Source: Nilaparvata lugens (Eukaryota > Arthropoda > Insecta > Hemiptera > Delphacidae). From it: a DNA stretch of 64,000 nucleotides. A program made the translations under genes and the position numbers. The stretch covers positions 43,689,858-43,753,857 of the forward strand of contig NC_052508.1 of the NCBI RefSeq assembly GCF_014356525.2, given 5' to 3'. This document shows positions 1 to 11,800 of this stretch, one piece after another. Numbering within the stretch: the first letter of the stretch is position 1; every line of letters starts with the position of its first letter. The notes below the pieces were generated by a model. That model had not been told where the DNA came from. It made no database searches and worked only from the letters and a program-made list of their open reading frames with translations.

Positions 1-998
1 GCATTTCCCACTAACATTAGACATTCTCTCCTTAGGTGGCCAGGCTTGCCACAATTCCAACAGTAAAGTTCAGCTGCCTTGTTCTTGTATTGCAATCTTC
101 TTCCTTGCTCCTCTTCCTTTAATTGGTGCACTTTCATTGTGGGGTGTGTCAGTGCTGCTGCAGCTTCCATGCGAAGAGCCTGCATGAGAGCCTCACTAAT
201 ATTCTTGGGTCCAGCCAGCAACAGGTGTCTTTGAGTTTCTGCATCCTTGAGACCTTGTATGAAACTATGAGCTGCCTCCTCCTGGACATAGGCTCGTGGA
301 AGACCGGCTAGAGCCTTTACTGCAAGCTGTTCAATGCTCGTAGCGAATTCTTGAAGAGTCTCTCCTGCCTTCTGTTGCCTCCCGCGCAGTTGACACTTGT
401 ATATAGCAGCCAGATTGTGCTCTCCATAGCGACTCTTCAAAGCCTCACACAGTTCCCTGTAGGTTGCCTCCATTGGGACTGTCTGTAGAATGTCTGCAGC
501 TGGTCCTTGTAGAGCTGTTACCAGTTGAGCATTCTTCTCATCTTCTTCCCACTGGTTGTACAGAGCAGAAGTCTTGAACTGGCGATGGAAAACTGCCCAT
601 GGCGATGACCCATCGAATTTTGGTGGCTTCACTAGTCTGGATGGCTTAGCTGTACACTCATTGTCCACTTTCAGTTGCTTATCATTACTAACACTGGCTC
701 CACTTATATTTCTTACACTATCAATTTTCCTATCACAAGCTTTAATATTTGACAGTTGTTCTCTAATGTCTTTCATATCTGAGCTACATTTTTCTACTAT
801 TCCAGTCACTGCTGATTGTACTTCAAACAATTCTTTCCTATGACTATCTACATCTAATTTAACATCACAAATTCTCTTAGAAATTTCATCTTCGAGATCA
901 CTCCTGAGTTCATCTATTGCTCCTTGAATCTCAGAAAAAGTCGTTTTCATCTCAGCCATCATTTTCACTAGATTTTCAAGAATAGAGTCCTGTGCCAT
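1..998 (-). CDS. Ty3/gypsy-type LTR retrotransposon gag, open at the window edge
   Basis: An uninterrupted frame runs from an ATG at 998 to the left edge, at least 332 residues. The N-terminal third is a charged coiled coil (MAQDSILENLVKMMAEMK). It is followed by a retrotransposon capsid-like region (PKFDGSSPWAVFHRQFK, then LKSRYGEHNLAAIYK and LQEFATSIEQLAVKAL). Near the edge there is a zinc knuckle C-x2-C-x4-H-x4-C (CWNCGKPGHLRREC). Such gag proteins package the element RNA. A canonical primer-binding site and LTR follow on the 5' side. The absence of stops suggests a fairly young insertion. The pol gene should lie beyond position 1. Confidence 0.88.
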   Translation of the reverse strand, partial: MAQDSILENLVKMMAEMKTTFSEIQGAIDELRSDLEDEISKRICDVKLDVDSHRKELFEVQSAVTGIVEKCSSDMKDIREQLSNIKACDRKIDSVRNISGASVSNDKQLKVDNECTAKPSRLVKPPKFDGSSPWAVFHRQFKTSALYNQWEEDEKNAQLVTALQGPAADILQTVPMEATYRELCEALKSRYGEHNLAAIYKCQLRGRQQKAGETLQEFATSIEQLAVKALAGLPRAYVQEEAAHSFIQGLKDAETQRHLLLAGPKNISEALMQALRMEAAAALTHPTMKVHQLKEEEQGRRLQYKNKAAELYCWNCGKPGHLRRECLMLVGN

Positions 999-1050
999 TT
1001 TCAAATACTTTCTATAACTTCAGGGTGACTTGAAATTCCTCAAATAAATC

Positions 1051-1065
1051 CCACTTCTGACACCA
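1051..1065 (-). other. Primer-binding site of the gypsy element
   Basis: On the minus strand it reads TGGTGTCAGAAGTGG, starting with the TGG that pairs with a tRNA CCA end. It sits directly inside the putative 5' LTR and upstream of gag. Confidence 0.8.
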
Positions 1066-1793
1066 GTGTGATGTTTTTAACAGGGTTGGTTCGGGATTTA
1101 TTTGAGTGAAACTACAAACGGAAATTATACTTGAATTTATTGAAATAATCTGAACTAATACTCTATGGCACAGACTAAACGAATATTTACAGAGACATAG
1201 AAAACATTAATTGCTAGATTATAAGACTCACCACAATATTAAAATTACTACAGTACAATCAAAAGTCCATCGATTCACACGGAAAATAAACTAACACTAG
1301 CAGAACAAATTTCTGATTCCTTCAACTCTTAAAAGATTAACAAACACTGACAGATTAAACTGACATCAACCCTTCCTTTGCTGAATGCAGAGTCCACTTC
1401 GCCAAAACCCTACACTTTTACCGTTCGTTCACACACCGCTTGTCTTCATTCACCATAAACTTTTCAAAATCCCGATCTCGGAAACTGGGCCTTAGAGGAG
1501 TTGAATGGTCAGTCTGAGAGAGTGACAATATTAAGCTGAGGAATGGATCCCATAGAGAAAGTAGTGCAACGAACAATTATTTCACTTCACATTTTTTATT
1601 TATTTATTCATGTGGCTTTTATTGGCAGAGATCCTTTTGGATGTTCTGCCTTACCTATTACCCAATGGTGTTTCCTATATACACTCGGGTCTATAGGTTA
1701 TTATATTGGGTTCTTCAAGTTTTCTCACTTCACATTATGTACCAACACGAATTAATTACTTAAACACTGAAAGTGTACACTTGTTTACACACA
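1066..1793 (-). repeat. Putative 5' LTR of the gypsy element
   Basis: The stretch lies immediately outside the primer-binding site. Its inner edge is fixed by that site; the outer edge at about 1793 is a guess from a TGTGTAAAC start on the minus strand. Only one copy is in the window, so its length cannot be checked. Confidence 0.55.
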
Positions 1794-1900
1794 GAATGGA
1801 GCGATTTTAAGTCAAATCAGACTCATTGTCAACATGCAATCATATTGAGAAAAAATATTTGAACAATAAATTCTAAAATTGAAAATTTAAAAACACGTTT

Positions 1901-2018
1901 GAAGTGGGAACACTTACTTTTTAGCAGTGATGACGTTTCAACCTGTTGTGGAGAGTTGTCTAAAAAATTGAAAAGACCCCCAAGGCCACAGCAGGTCGAA
2001 ACGTAAGTGTTTCCACTT
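1901..2018. repeat. Short fold-back element
   Basis: GAAGTGGGAACACTTAC at the left pairs with GTAAGTGTTTCCACTT at the right, and an inner pair is GTTTCAACCTGTTGTGG with CCACAGCAGGTCGAAAC. It looks like a fold-back MITE. Confidence 0.6.
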
Positions 2019-2367
2019 AACAGCATTTTCTAAATTCAAAGTTTTAGTTTATATTGGGAAAGAATGGATACACAACATAGTAACAAATTCCATTTAGAGA
2101 AGAGGGTCGACCAGTCAAAAGCTTTTGTTTATGATGTCATTACAAATTGACACAATATACACTTCCACCTTTCCTATAAAATGAATTAATATTGAATAGT
2201 TATAATAAATTAAGTAAGATATATTTGTGCAAAGATGGTCGCACTAGCTCGGCAACATGTTTGCGCACATGTTGAACACAAAATTATGTTTTACAACATT
2301 CCACTTATTAGGCTACTCAACAATAATGTTGAACGTTCTTTAGAATGAAATCTTTCAAACTGTTATT

Positions 2368-2373
2368 TTTATT
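2368..2373 (-). other. Candidate poly(A) signal of MED25
   Basis: TTTATT on the plus strand gives AATAAA on the minus strand, about 330 bases after the MED25 stop. The region is AT-rich, so a chance match is possible. Confidence 0.35.
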
Positions 2374-2700
2374 TAAAATAAAATTTCGGCCAATCGTTGA
2401 CAAAATTTTCTTTCATTATCGTCGCAAATTAAGGGTATTATAATAGGTTTGTACAGTGAATCAACAGTACCCAATCGCAATAATTGACTATATTATACCC
2501 GTACACAAAGATGTACAAGTGCACAATTCAGTGAGAAGCGGAAACCAGCTTTTTCATAATAATTACGGTTTCCAAATAAACCATTCCACAGTTTGGTGGG
2601 AAAAATAATTATTCGTACAGTATGTAAAAGATCTAATACTCAGATCTCATACAAGACCTTTTAAAAGTAAAAAGGACAAATTTCAGCAGTGAAGTGTTGT

Positions 2701-2826
2701 TTAGTGGCAGTTGAATAGATCGAAGTTGGAGTCCTCAAAGACCTGCGATGGATTCTGGAGAGGCTGCTGAGGTCGGGGCATTTGCTGCGGAAGTGTCAAC
2801 ACTTGCGGCCTGTACTGAGGCTGTTG
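2701..2826 (-). CDS. MED25: MED25 last coding exon
   Basis: 41 codons and a TAA stop at 2701-2703. It reads [20 protein letters not shown] and ends [13 protein letters not shown]. The acidic/hydrophobic tail is comparable to the MEDDILMDLI ending of human MED25. Acceptor TTTTCCAG. No further coding sequence follows on this strand before the gypsy LTR. Confidence 0.9.
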   Translation of the reverse strand, partial: QQPQYRPQVLTLPQQMPRPQQPLQNPSQVFEDSNFDLFNCH

Positions 2827-5800
2827 CTGGAAAACATGCACGAATGCATTCACCATTAAAAACCTGATAATTAATCCAATAAACAAAAAAAATCATTTTT
2901 AACATAATTGATTCATTTCATTTTATACTATGTACACTTCAATGAAAAAGGAACAACTGATTGGAACTGAAGAAAGCATTGCACTCAATTGATATTTTTC
3001 CACGTTGCAAATCAATATTGATTCCACTTGCTCCACTGAATACAATGAGATATCGCTGCTTGAATCAGTGCTAAAGATGTGTAGATGTTTCAGTCACGAG
3101 GAAAAGCTTGACATTGCAGCCGAGCTTTTTCTCGTGACTAAACCATCTACACATCTACATAGGACTGATTCAAACAGCAGTGTGTCGTCTAGTTTTTCTC
3201 CAATTCATATTCCACGGTAACAAGAAAAAGCTCTACAGCCATTATTTCCCAGCAATTTCAAGCTTTCTCTAGTGAACACTAATTCATTCATTCATAAGTA
3301 CAATGATAGGCAGAAAAAATAAGGTAACCTTGGGCTATTACTCTTCCAAATTAAGAAAAGGTTACACATAGTCCGAAATAGGTAAGTCTTTAAGTTCTTC
3401 ACTTCACAAAATTTTCAGTCCTTAATTATTTTCACAAAGTATATTTTCAAATTTAGATGCTTCGAAACCAGATATAGAAGAAACATTCCATATTATTATC
3501 ATTAAAATAGGAAATATGCACATATTAAAGAAAAAATTTGAAGAAGGACCGAAAAACAAACTAATGAATATGATATTTTTCTCATCTATACTTCCAGCTT
3601 GTTGCTTTCACATACTAAAATACTTTACATGCTTGATAGCTACTAGAGGTGGCTAGGGTTAATTGTGTTCGATTGGAAAGTGAGGAAATAAGTATTAAAC
3701 AAAGAAATGAACAGAGACGCTACTGTGACAATGAATGCCACCTCCAGTTGTTAGTTATCATCTCAGGGTAGGGTACCGTAATTTAGGTTGGTATAAATTG
3801 TTCAGTCGCGAGAAAAAGATGGGCTAGTGAAGAGGAGGACGTAAAGGCGTACGCAACAGCGGCAGACACAGTATGCAGAAGTATGCACAGATATACGGAC
3901 GTCTGTGTGCGTTGCAATATTTATCATTTATCCATTTATTCGTGGACATAATCACAAATCATATAAATATGATTAGGAAGGAACAACAGGCTTGGCCCAA
4001 ATCTATTCCATTCCCAAATTTTGATAAATTAATAAAATGTCCAAAAATTAGGTTATGTTTCTACTGTGAAACATTCTAGTTCAATTTTCGCCCAAAAATA
4101 AATATAAGCTAAACATTTTGAATTTAGAGAAATTAAATTCAAAACTTTAGATATTATTAGACTTTATAAGACCAGGGGAGGGGTCCGTCTGCCTACTGCT
4201 GTTTGTGCTCGCTTCAAGATTGGCTGCCCTGTCAGCTAGCGCACGAAATAAAATATGCGAAAGAAATAAAATATGCATTACTCTATTTGCCCTGAGCATT
4301 CTGTAATAATTTGAACGTCTTTCTTGTTGGTGAACAAAAGTAGGAATTGTTCACCTGCTGCAGGAGATGTCTGAGACCCGGATTGGCGATGCCCGGTCGC
4401 ATCATGCGCTGCTGCTGTGGCACAGTGGGTCCCCCACCTCCCGGTTGTTGTTGTTGTTGTTGTTGCTGCTGCTGCTGCTGTTGTTGCGGCGCCATGCCTC
4501 GCTGCTGCTGTTGTTGCATCTGCTGCAGCTGAGCTCGCAGGTGTATTTGCTCTTTCTGCAAGCAAACCAGTCAAGTAGCCTAACCCACATTTCAATTCAA
4601 TATCGATCTATTTATGTCAGAGGCTATCGAGATTCAATTATTCATCATTGCAGTACAACATGGAAAGTGTCAAAACAGGCAATAGAGCTAGAATATCCAG
4701 CAGACAGTTACACTGTGATAGGTCTAAATCCGAGCTATACGTACGTAAGTTAGCATTGACGATAGTCCTACAGAATATTATTTCATGAACAAAACATAAA
4801 ATAAAAACAGCAATACAAACAAATGAACATATTAAGGCTGTGAAAATGCTGAAAATAAACTCTCCGCTGCTGATATTTTTCAAAGTTTTTCAATTTGTAT
4901 ACTATCAAACTATGAAAATGAAAAAAGTTTTCTTAGGAAAACATTTTTTTGCCGATCATTACTTTTTACTTTCCTTGCCCTATCACCATAGGTAAGGAGA
5001 GTATTGCTTTCCAAAAAAATGAAGGAACTCAAATTTATAAATTTCTATACATTTCACGGTCCCCTGAGTCCGAACAAGTGATTTTTGGGTATTGGTCTTT
5101 ATCCTATTATATTAAGCGAGGAATTTCTGTATTTCTATAAGATAGTAAACCCAGCTGTTACATTATCTTCACTATCCCTATCATTATAATTTTTTGATTT
5201 TACAAGAATAAACAGTTCAGTTTTAGAACCAAAACGAACCATATTACTTAACTGGTACCGAAACCCTATTTGTTAAATTTGTTTGTTTTTGTTTAAATTT
5301 ATTTCTTTTTGTTCAACTTTGTTTAAATTTGTTCGGTTTTTGGCTTCGTTACTTCCTTTTACCATGGCTGATGATAAAAGGTTATCAACCCGAAAAAAGG
5401 TTTAACTGGGATACTCAAGAACTGAAGCAGATAAGAATAATGATTAGGTTAGCAACAATTAGATGTAAAAATGGGCTAGATGTGAACTATGATTTAATCA
5501 ATAGGGTCAAGAGTTTGTATGATATTAAGGTGATGGAAGCAAAAAGAAATATTTTGGAAATTTGGTTTCTACACCCAGTAACAAATCGAAAACTAGTTGG
5601 AAAATTATAAATCATTTTAGAGGTAAATGCAATGGTGTAACTGAGAGTATTAACAAATTGAATTATGATGTTAAATTAACCGAGAATGATTATGAAACAG
5701 CTTGCGCTTTCAATGAATTTTTTGCTCTCATAGGATCCAAAAATAGAAGTGATAGTAGATTAAAACAGATTGACACAGCTGACAATGACATGGGTTCCTT

Positions 5801-8800
5801 TCAAGAAAAAAGTCTCTTCCTTTCACCCACCGATCCAACTGAGGTAACTAACGTGATCAAAGCACTGAAGATGGAATCATGTATTGGCTATGATGAAATA
5901 CCAATTAAAGTATTGAAGTATTGCCGTGAGGTCATTGCTGAGCCGATTTCGCGGATTATAAAATCTTGCTTCCAACAAGGCATCTTCCCAGATGCTTTGA
6001 AAATAGCAAAGGTCATACCCATATTTAAGAAAGGGGATAAATTAGATGCTAACAATTATCGTCCAATATCAATTTTGCCGGTCATTTCCAAAATATTCGA
6101 AAGAATTTTGTTCATTAGGATAATGAAATATCTAAGAAAAAATGATATTTTAGCCAAATTCCAAAATGGCTTTATTCCGGGAAAATCTACGACAACTGCT
6201 TTGATAGATATTTTTGAGCAACTGATATCAGATATTGAAGACAGGAAATTCGCTTGTGGTGTGCTGATAGACCTATGCAAAGCATTCGATTGCGTGGATA
6301 AGATGATCCTTCTTGATAAATTATACCGACTAGGAATTAGGGGTAATAGCCACAAGCTACTCAGCTCATACATAACAAACAGGTTTCAATAGCTTATAGC
6401 TTAATGTACAGCTTATCTCTACAGATACAAGTGAGAATAGATCCAATAAATTGAAACTAAGTACAGGAGAGCCTCAAGGCTCAATATAGGGGCCCCTCTT
6501 GTTTATAATATATATCAATGATATACAATATAGATACAAAGACAAGTCATCCATTACCCTATATGCTGATGATACAACTTCGATCCATAGTGATAAATGT
6601 CTTGAAAACTTAGAGATGAACATGAATTCAGAAAGTAATGAGTTAATTCAGTATTTAAACGAAATTAATCTTAAAGTAAATGCAAAAAAAAATCCAATAT
6701 GATTATATTTGAAAATAGACCTTTGTCCTTCCAGCCAATGCTTGTACTTGACTCTCAATCTTTAGACAATTCCAATGTTGTTGAGCTACTTGGCATACTT
6801 AAAGACAGCAAGCTCACTTTTGTACAACATATAGATGATCTTATTAGTAAAATCTCAAGAATTATATTCATACTACGCAGCATGATAAATATCGCACCCA
6901 ACGGCACAGGTAAAACTATTTATTACTCCCTTATATACTCCCACTTAGTATATGGTATTGAATTGTAGGGCAGTTCATCAAAAACGAACTTGGATAGAAT
7001 TTTCCTCATACAAAAGAAAGCTGTTAGGTATCTGGCGGGACTCGGATACAACCACCCTTGTAGAGAAGCATTCAGATCGCTATCGCTACTGACTGTACCC
7101 TCAATTCACATTTTCAGGCTGATCATGTATTCAGTCCAAAATAGAACGAATTTCAGACTTAGAGCCGATATGCATTCGTACAATACTAGAGGGAGAGAAA
7201 ACTTTGCAACTCAGCCTCATAGGATAAAGCTATTTGAGAGGAAGCCTAGTCATGCGGGGTGCAAGTTTTATAATAGACTTCCACGCTTTTTAAAGCTGTC
7301 GTCCACTAGCGGTGAATTGAGAGGGTTCAAGGCTGACTTTGTTGTTGGTTGAAGGAGCATATTACACGGTTGATGAGTTTTTTGAGGGCCATCCATGATG
7401 ACTATTGTGATTTGTGTAAATTTGTAGATATTTTTTGTTCTGACTGATTTGTCGTGATGATGAGATTATTTTCATATAATTGACACATTCATGTGCATTT
7501 TGTGTAGTCTGAGAAGGGATGATTGATATAGATTATTTATGTTTCATACAATGTTCTGTGATTTGACCTGACTGTGATTGATTCTTTTTATTCTCCATTT
7601 ACCTGACTGTGATATAAATGTTATCAATTTGTATTGTTTTAATCATTAATAGATATGTTGTTGTTGTTTTTCTGTTATAGTTGAATTCAATTATGATCTA
7701 GACTGATTCAGCAGTGGAACAAATAAGCTGTGATAAGATTTATATTGAATATACTATGGAATGGAACTTATAATAATATTGACTCTAAATTACTGTATGA
7801 CGAAACTCTATGTTTGTAAAAGCTCTTGAGTTAATAAAACATTATGACTATAACAGGAGTTAATTATGGACCGAGGGAAAGAGTTTTGCAATAGTCAAGT
7901 GAAGGCAGTATTACAAGAGTTTGGAATCGCAAGTCATTTTACAACAACAGGACATCCAAGATCCCACGGCATCATTGAGACATTACATAATATTTCAACA
8001 GAGCACCTTCATCTCTTAGAGGCTGATAAATCAATAACTGGAAAAGAAGCTATGGCGAGGGCAATATTTGCTTACAACAATAGCATTCATTCAACAACAG
8101 GCCTTACGCCTCTGCAATTAATTCATCAGCATGAGATGCACAAACCAATTTGGGAAAAGATGTGTAAAGAGAAGAATAGAATTGTACGGCATAATTTGGA
8201 AACCGAACAAGTGGACGAAAAGATTAGTCGGTGATATAATCTTCAAAAAGAACCATTATAAACGGACTAAAGCAGATCACCGTTTTATAGGACCTTTTAT
8301 TGTTCAGGAACTTCTCTCAAGGAATCGATTGAAGCTTGGAAAATTGCAAGGAATGCCAAAACGTTCTGAGATAACACATGTTCATGAGATAAGAAGAGTC
8401 AAGAGGCGATCGCCAGATTGGCAAACGAACTAACATAGGCTTGTTTTCATTGTTATTTTGGTTTTTATGTTTGTTGCAGGGATAGTGAAGACTGGGGAGG
8501 GGCAGATAGTAAACCCAGCTGTTACATCAGCTTCACTATCCCTATCATTATAATTTGTTGATTTTACAAAAATAAACAGTTCAGTTTTAGAACCAAAACG
8601 AACCACATTACTTAACTAACTGGTTATTTTTATATCTGGTTATTTTTAATAAAACAAAATAAATCTTATAGCACCCTTCATTTTTAAAAAAACTTAAAAT
8701 AGTTGAACAACTAGTTTCGGTTTACACCATCTTCAGGTTATAGAATAAATTATAAATAAAATAATAAAATAAGTTATAAATGAATTTTTATTTTATTTTA

Positions 8801-11800
8801 TAACCTGAAGATGGTGTAAACTGAAACTAGTTGTTCAACTATTTTAAAGTTTTTTTTTAAAATAAAGGGTGCTATAAGATTTATTTTGTTTTATTAATTT
8901 AAAAGTAGCCCATGTCAATAAGTGTTTTATAAAACTGCTTATTTTTATATCTGGCTTAATGTTTAACAGATCTCGAAAACGGCTCTAACGATTTTCACGA
9001 AATTTGGAACATAGTAGGTTTATGATATAAAGATTCGATTGCACTAGGTCTCATCCTTGAGAAAACTTGCTGAACGACATTGAAAGGATAATTCATCCTT
9101 GGCTGGAACAGCTGTGGATAGTAAAAAGTGAGTATGTGAAAAATCAAAATATCGCATCCCCGAAATTCATAAGATGACGTATAGCCAGCTGTGAAATATA
9201 AACACGATCATTTTAGAGAATCGTGTTCTGTTTTTCAATTAAAAAATAACGAGCGAAGCTCGGTGCCCCGATATTATAGCTTAATAGTTTAAAAATCGAA
9301 AAACTTTGAGAAATATAAATCACCATCAGAAAGTTTATTTTTTGCCTTTGCACAGCCTTAAAGGCATTTTTATTTGCAGTGATAATGGAGAATGCCTTTT
9401 TTGGGTCCTGCAAATATTTATGTATGTCGACAATGTTCTTGCTTGTTGATTTGTTACTCGTAAATGTCGAGATTTCACACACTTTAGTAAGTCAATTTTA
9501 CTCTTACGATGTTAATGGAAACAAGAATAGAATAAATGAGCAAAATTACCTCCATCTGAGCTTTGTATTGATTCTCCTGCTGCTGACAAACTTCCAAATT
9601 TTGCTGAAGTTGCTGAATCTTCATGTGACTTATTATCTGTCACAAAAGAAAAAAATATAGATTACTAGAGGTTCATTGATCAATGAATGTATTACTGATA
9701 GAAATTTATTACTTAGTAATAATAACATTCAACATTACACAATAATCTTCGGGAATAATTGAGATCAGAAAATAAAAAATAATGGCTACATATTAGGATC
9801 GAGGAATTTTTACAGAGGTTTGGAAACTCTCAATTTTGATTTTTTAGAATTTTATACCTCTGAGATGGGATAATTATTGAAAATACAATTTCATTGGGAA
9901 ATACTCATATTATGAAAATAAGATAATGAAAACAATAACTTAGACTAGTATACTATAATTGAAAGAGAAGCGGTTGTAAGTTGAATAGACTAATAAAACA
10001 GTAGAGTGTCTTTCCAAAAGTTGAATCATTTAAAACTACTCAATACAAAACCACTAGAAAATATTGTATTTTGGCGAAATAAAGTTTATTATTATTATAA
10101 ATCTATATTTCTATATTTATAAAATTTCAGATCTTTAGGTAATTGTGTTTTTGTACGTTCTAACTTCTGACTGAGCCACTTGAATTAATCACACAATTGA
10201 CAAGCATTCCATCCCAACAATATTAAACCTTTTTCTAGACAATTTCAATGAAAACACTTTTCAATAATGTAAAGGTTGGTATAGTTTATTTATGCTCAAT
10301 CCAATTCGTTATTCCTTATACACCCGTTTTTCCCTTATTCTTTCGTTTTATTCTTTATTTTAACAAATATCAGTAATTATTATTCATTATAATTATAAAA
10401 AATGATTGGGGAAGGCGAAATAAGATTGACCTTGAGCTTCTGCTCTACCGAATTTTTATAAATATTATTTCAAAGCAATATACAGACCTCAAGTTGGTTT
10501 TTGTACTGGAGTTCTTGGGCTTGAGCCGCTTCTAATGTCTGTCGCAGTCTCTGTATCTTGACCAGGTTCTCTTGACGAGCGGCTTCTATCTGGAAAGGAG
10601 GTCTCTGTCCCATCATGCCACCGGGGGCACCCCCTTGACTGGTCAGCCCCCTTGACTGACCGTCAGCCCCCGACACCTGTGCCACGAACACACATTGTCA
10701 ATAATATTAGATATCTATAAGATTCTTGAATTTCTAGATACAGCTCTGCACAATACGAATTAAGATGTTTCATCAAGTGATTTCCAGCTTAAGATACAAC
10801 CTACGTCATCTGTCACATAAAGGTGCGTGAAGATTTATGCGCCACGAGCACGCGCATTTCACTTTTCATCAGCTGATGCTATGCTTTTTATTTATATTTG
10901 TATCTTACTGTTTCTGTACAACAACAGAGTCTGTAAGTCTGTACGCACCTTACACATTTCGCAAACAACATTAAATAAGAGACTGAGTTTTTAGATACCG
11001 TACTAGACTTAAAGAAACTACATGTTCCATCAAGTTGTTTTCAACTCTTCGAAATTAGCCCAATGCAGTGCTTGGTTGGTTTAATTAAAAAGTTATTCAT
11101 CTATTAAATTGAATTTACAATGTTAAAAATTTATTGAAAAAAATCTTACTTGAATAATCACCTCTAACCTACTTATATAAAGTGAGTTATAATGTTGAAA
11201 CATTTAATTCTAATTTAAATTGATGGCTGCCTTGGCACTTGATCTCTAGTATGTCCGCAGTACCTAGGTATTTTCTAGTTTTGACCCAGTTAAGATCACT
11301 TCTCAAACTAATATCGCTAACCCCATCTAGTTATACAAATTTCTGATTGAGTGGACTGTAATTTTAATCGATTTAATATTCAATATAGTCTGGCAGAAAA
11401 ATACTAATGAATCCATTCATGATGCAATGAAAAACTCTATTATTAAAACTTACCCCGGCTGAAGATCTATGCTGTAAGTCAGAGTGATTTTTATCTATAG
11501 GTTTGGGTGGTAAAAGGGTAAAGGGAAGAATTAAGGAATAGAGAAATGTAAATAAATCACTTGACCTCTGATGATTTATGATGTACGGTAGCCAGACACT
11601 GCAGAGAATTGTTGAATCATGTATGGAATTCTGCTTCTCAATTTTACTAGGTATTAATTCACTACTACTTTCGATATAAAAAATAATCAAATTCTCACAT
11701 GTACTTTAAATTCAGTACGATCGGATACACGGAATTAAAATTAATAATTTCCGATAGAAATACAAACAAATCAACAAACGAGTCGAACTGTCCTGTCAAT

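Larger units (their letters stand above)
5144..8612 (+). mobile_element. Small LTR retrotransposon remnant with a nested LINE
   Basis: Two 105-base direct repeats (5144-5248 and 8508-8612) start AGTAAACCCAGC and end ATTACT. A likely primer-binding site (TGGTACCGAAACCC, from 5252) follows the left LTR and a purine tract (GGGGAGGGGCAGAT) precedes the right one. The LTRs differ at about six positions. What remains of pol is an integrase fragment at 7866-8433. A LINE fragment occupies most of the middle. Confidence 0.75.

Noticed and set aside
4347..4753. Plus-strand frames rich in Cys or Leu opposite the polyQ exon
   Set aside because: They are antisense shadows of the CAA/CAG repeats in the MED25 exon.
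7866..8433. A bacterial IS3-type transposase
   Set aside because: Flanking 105-bp LTRs, primer site and purine tract show it is an LTR-retrotransposon integrase.
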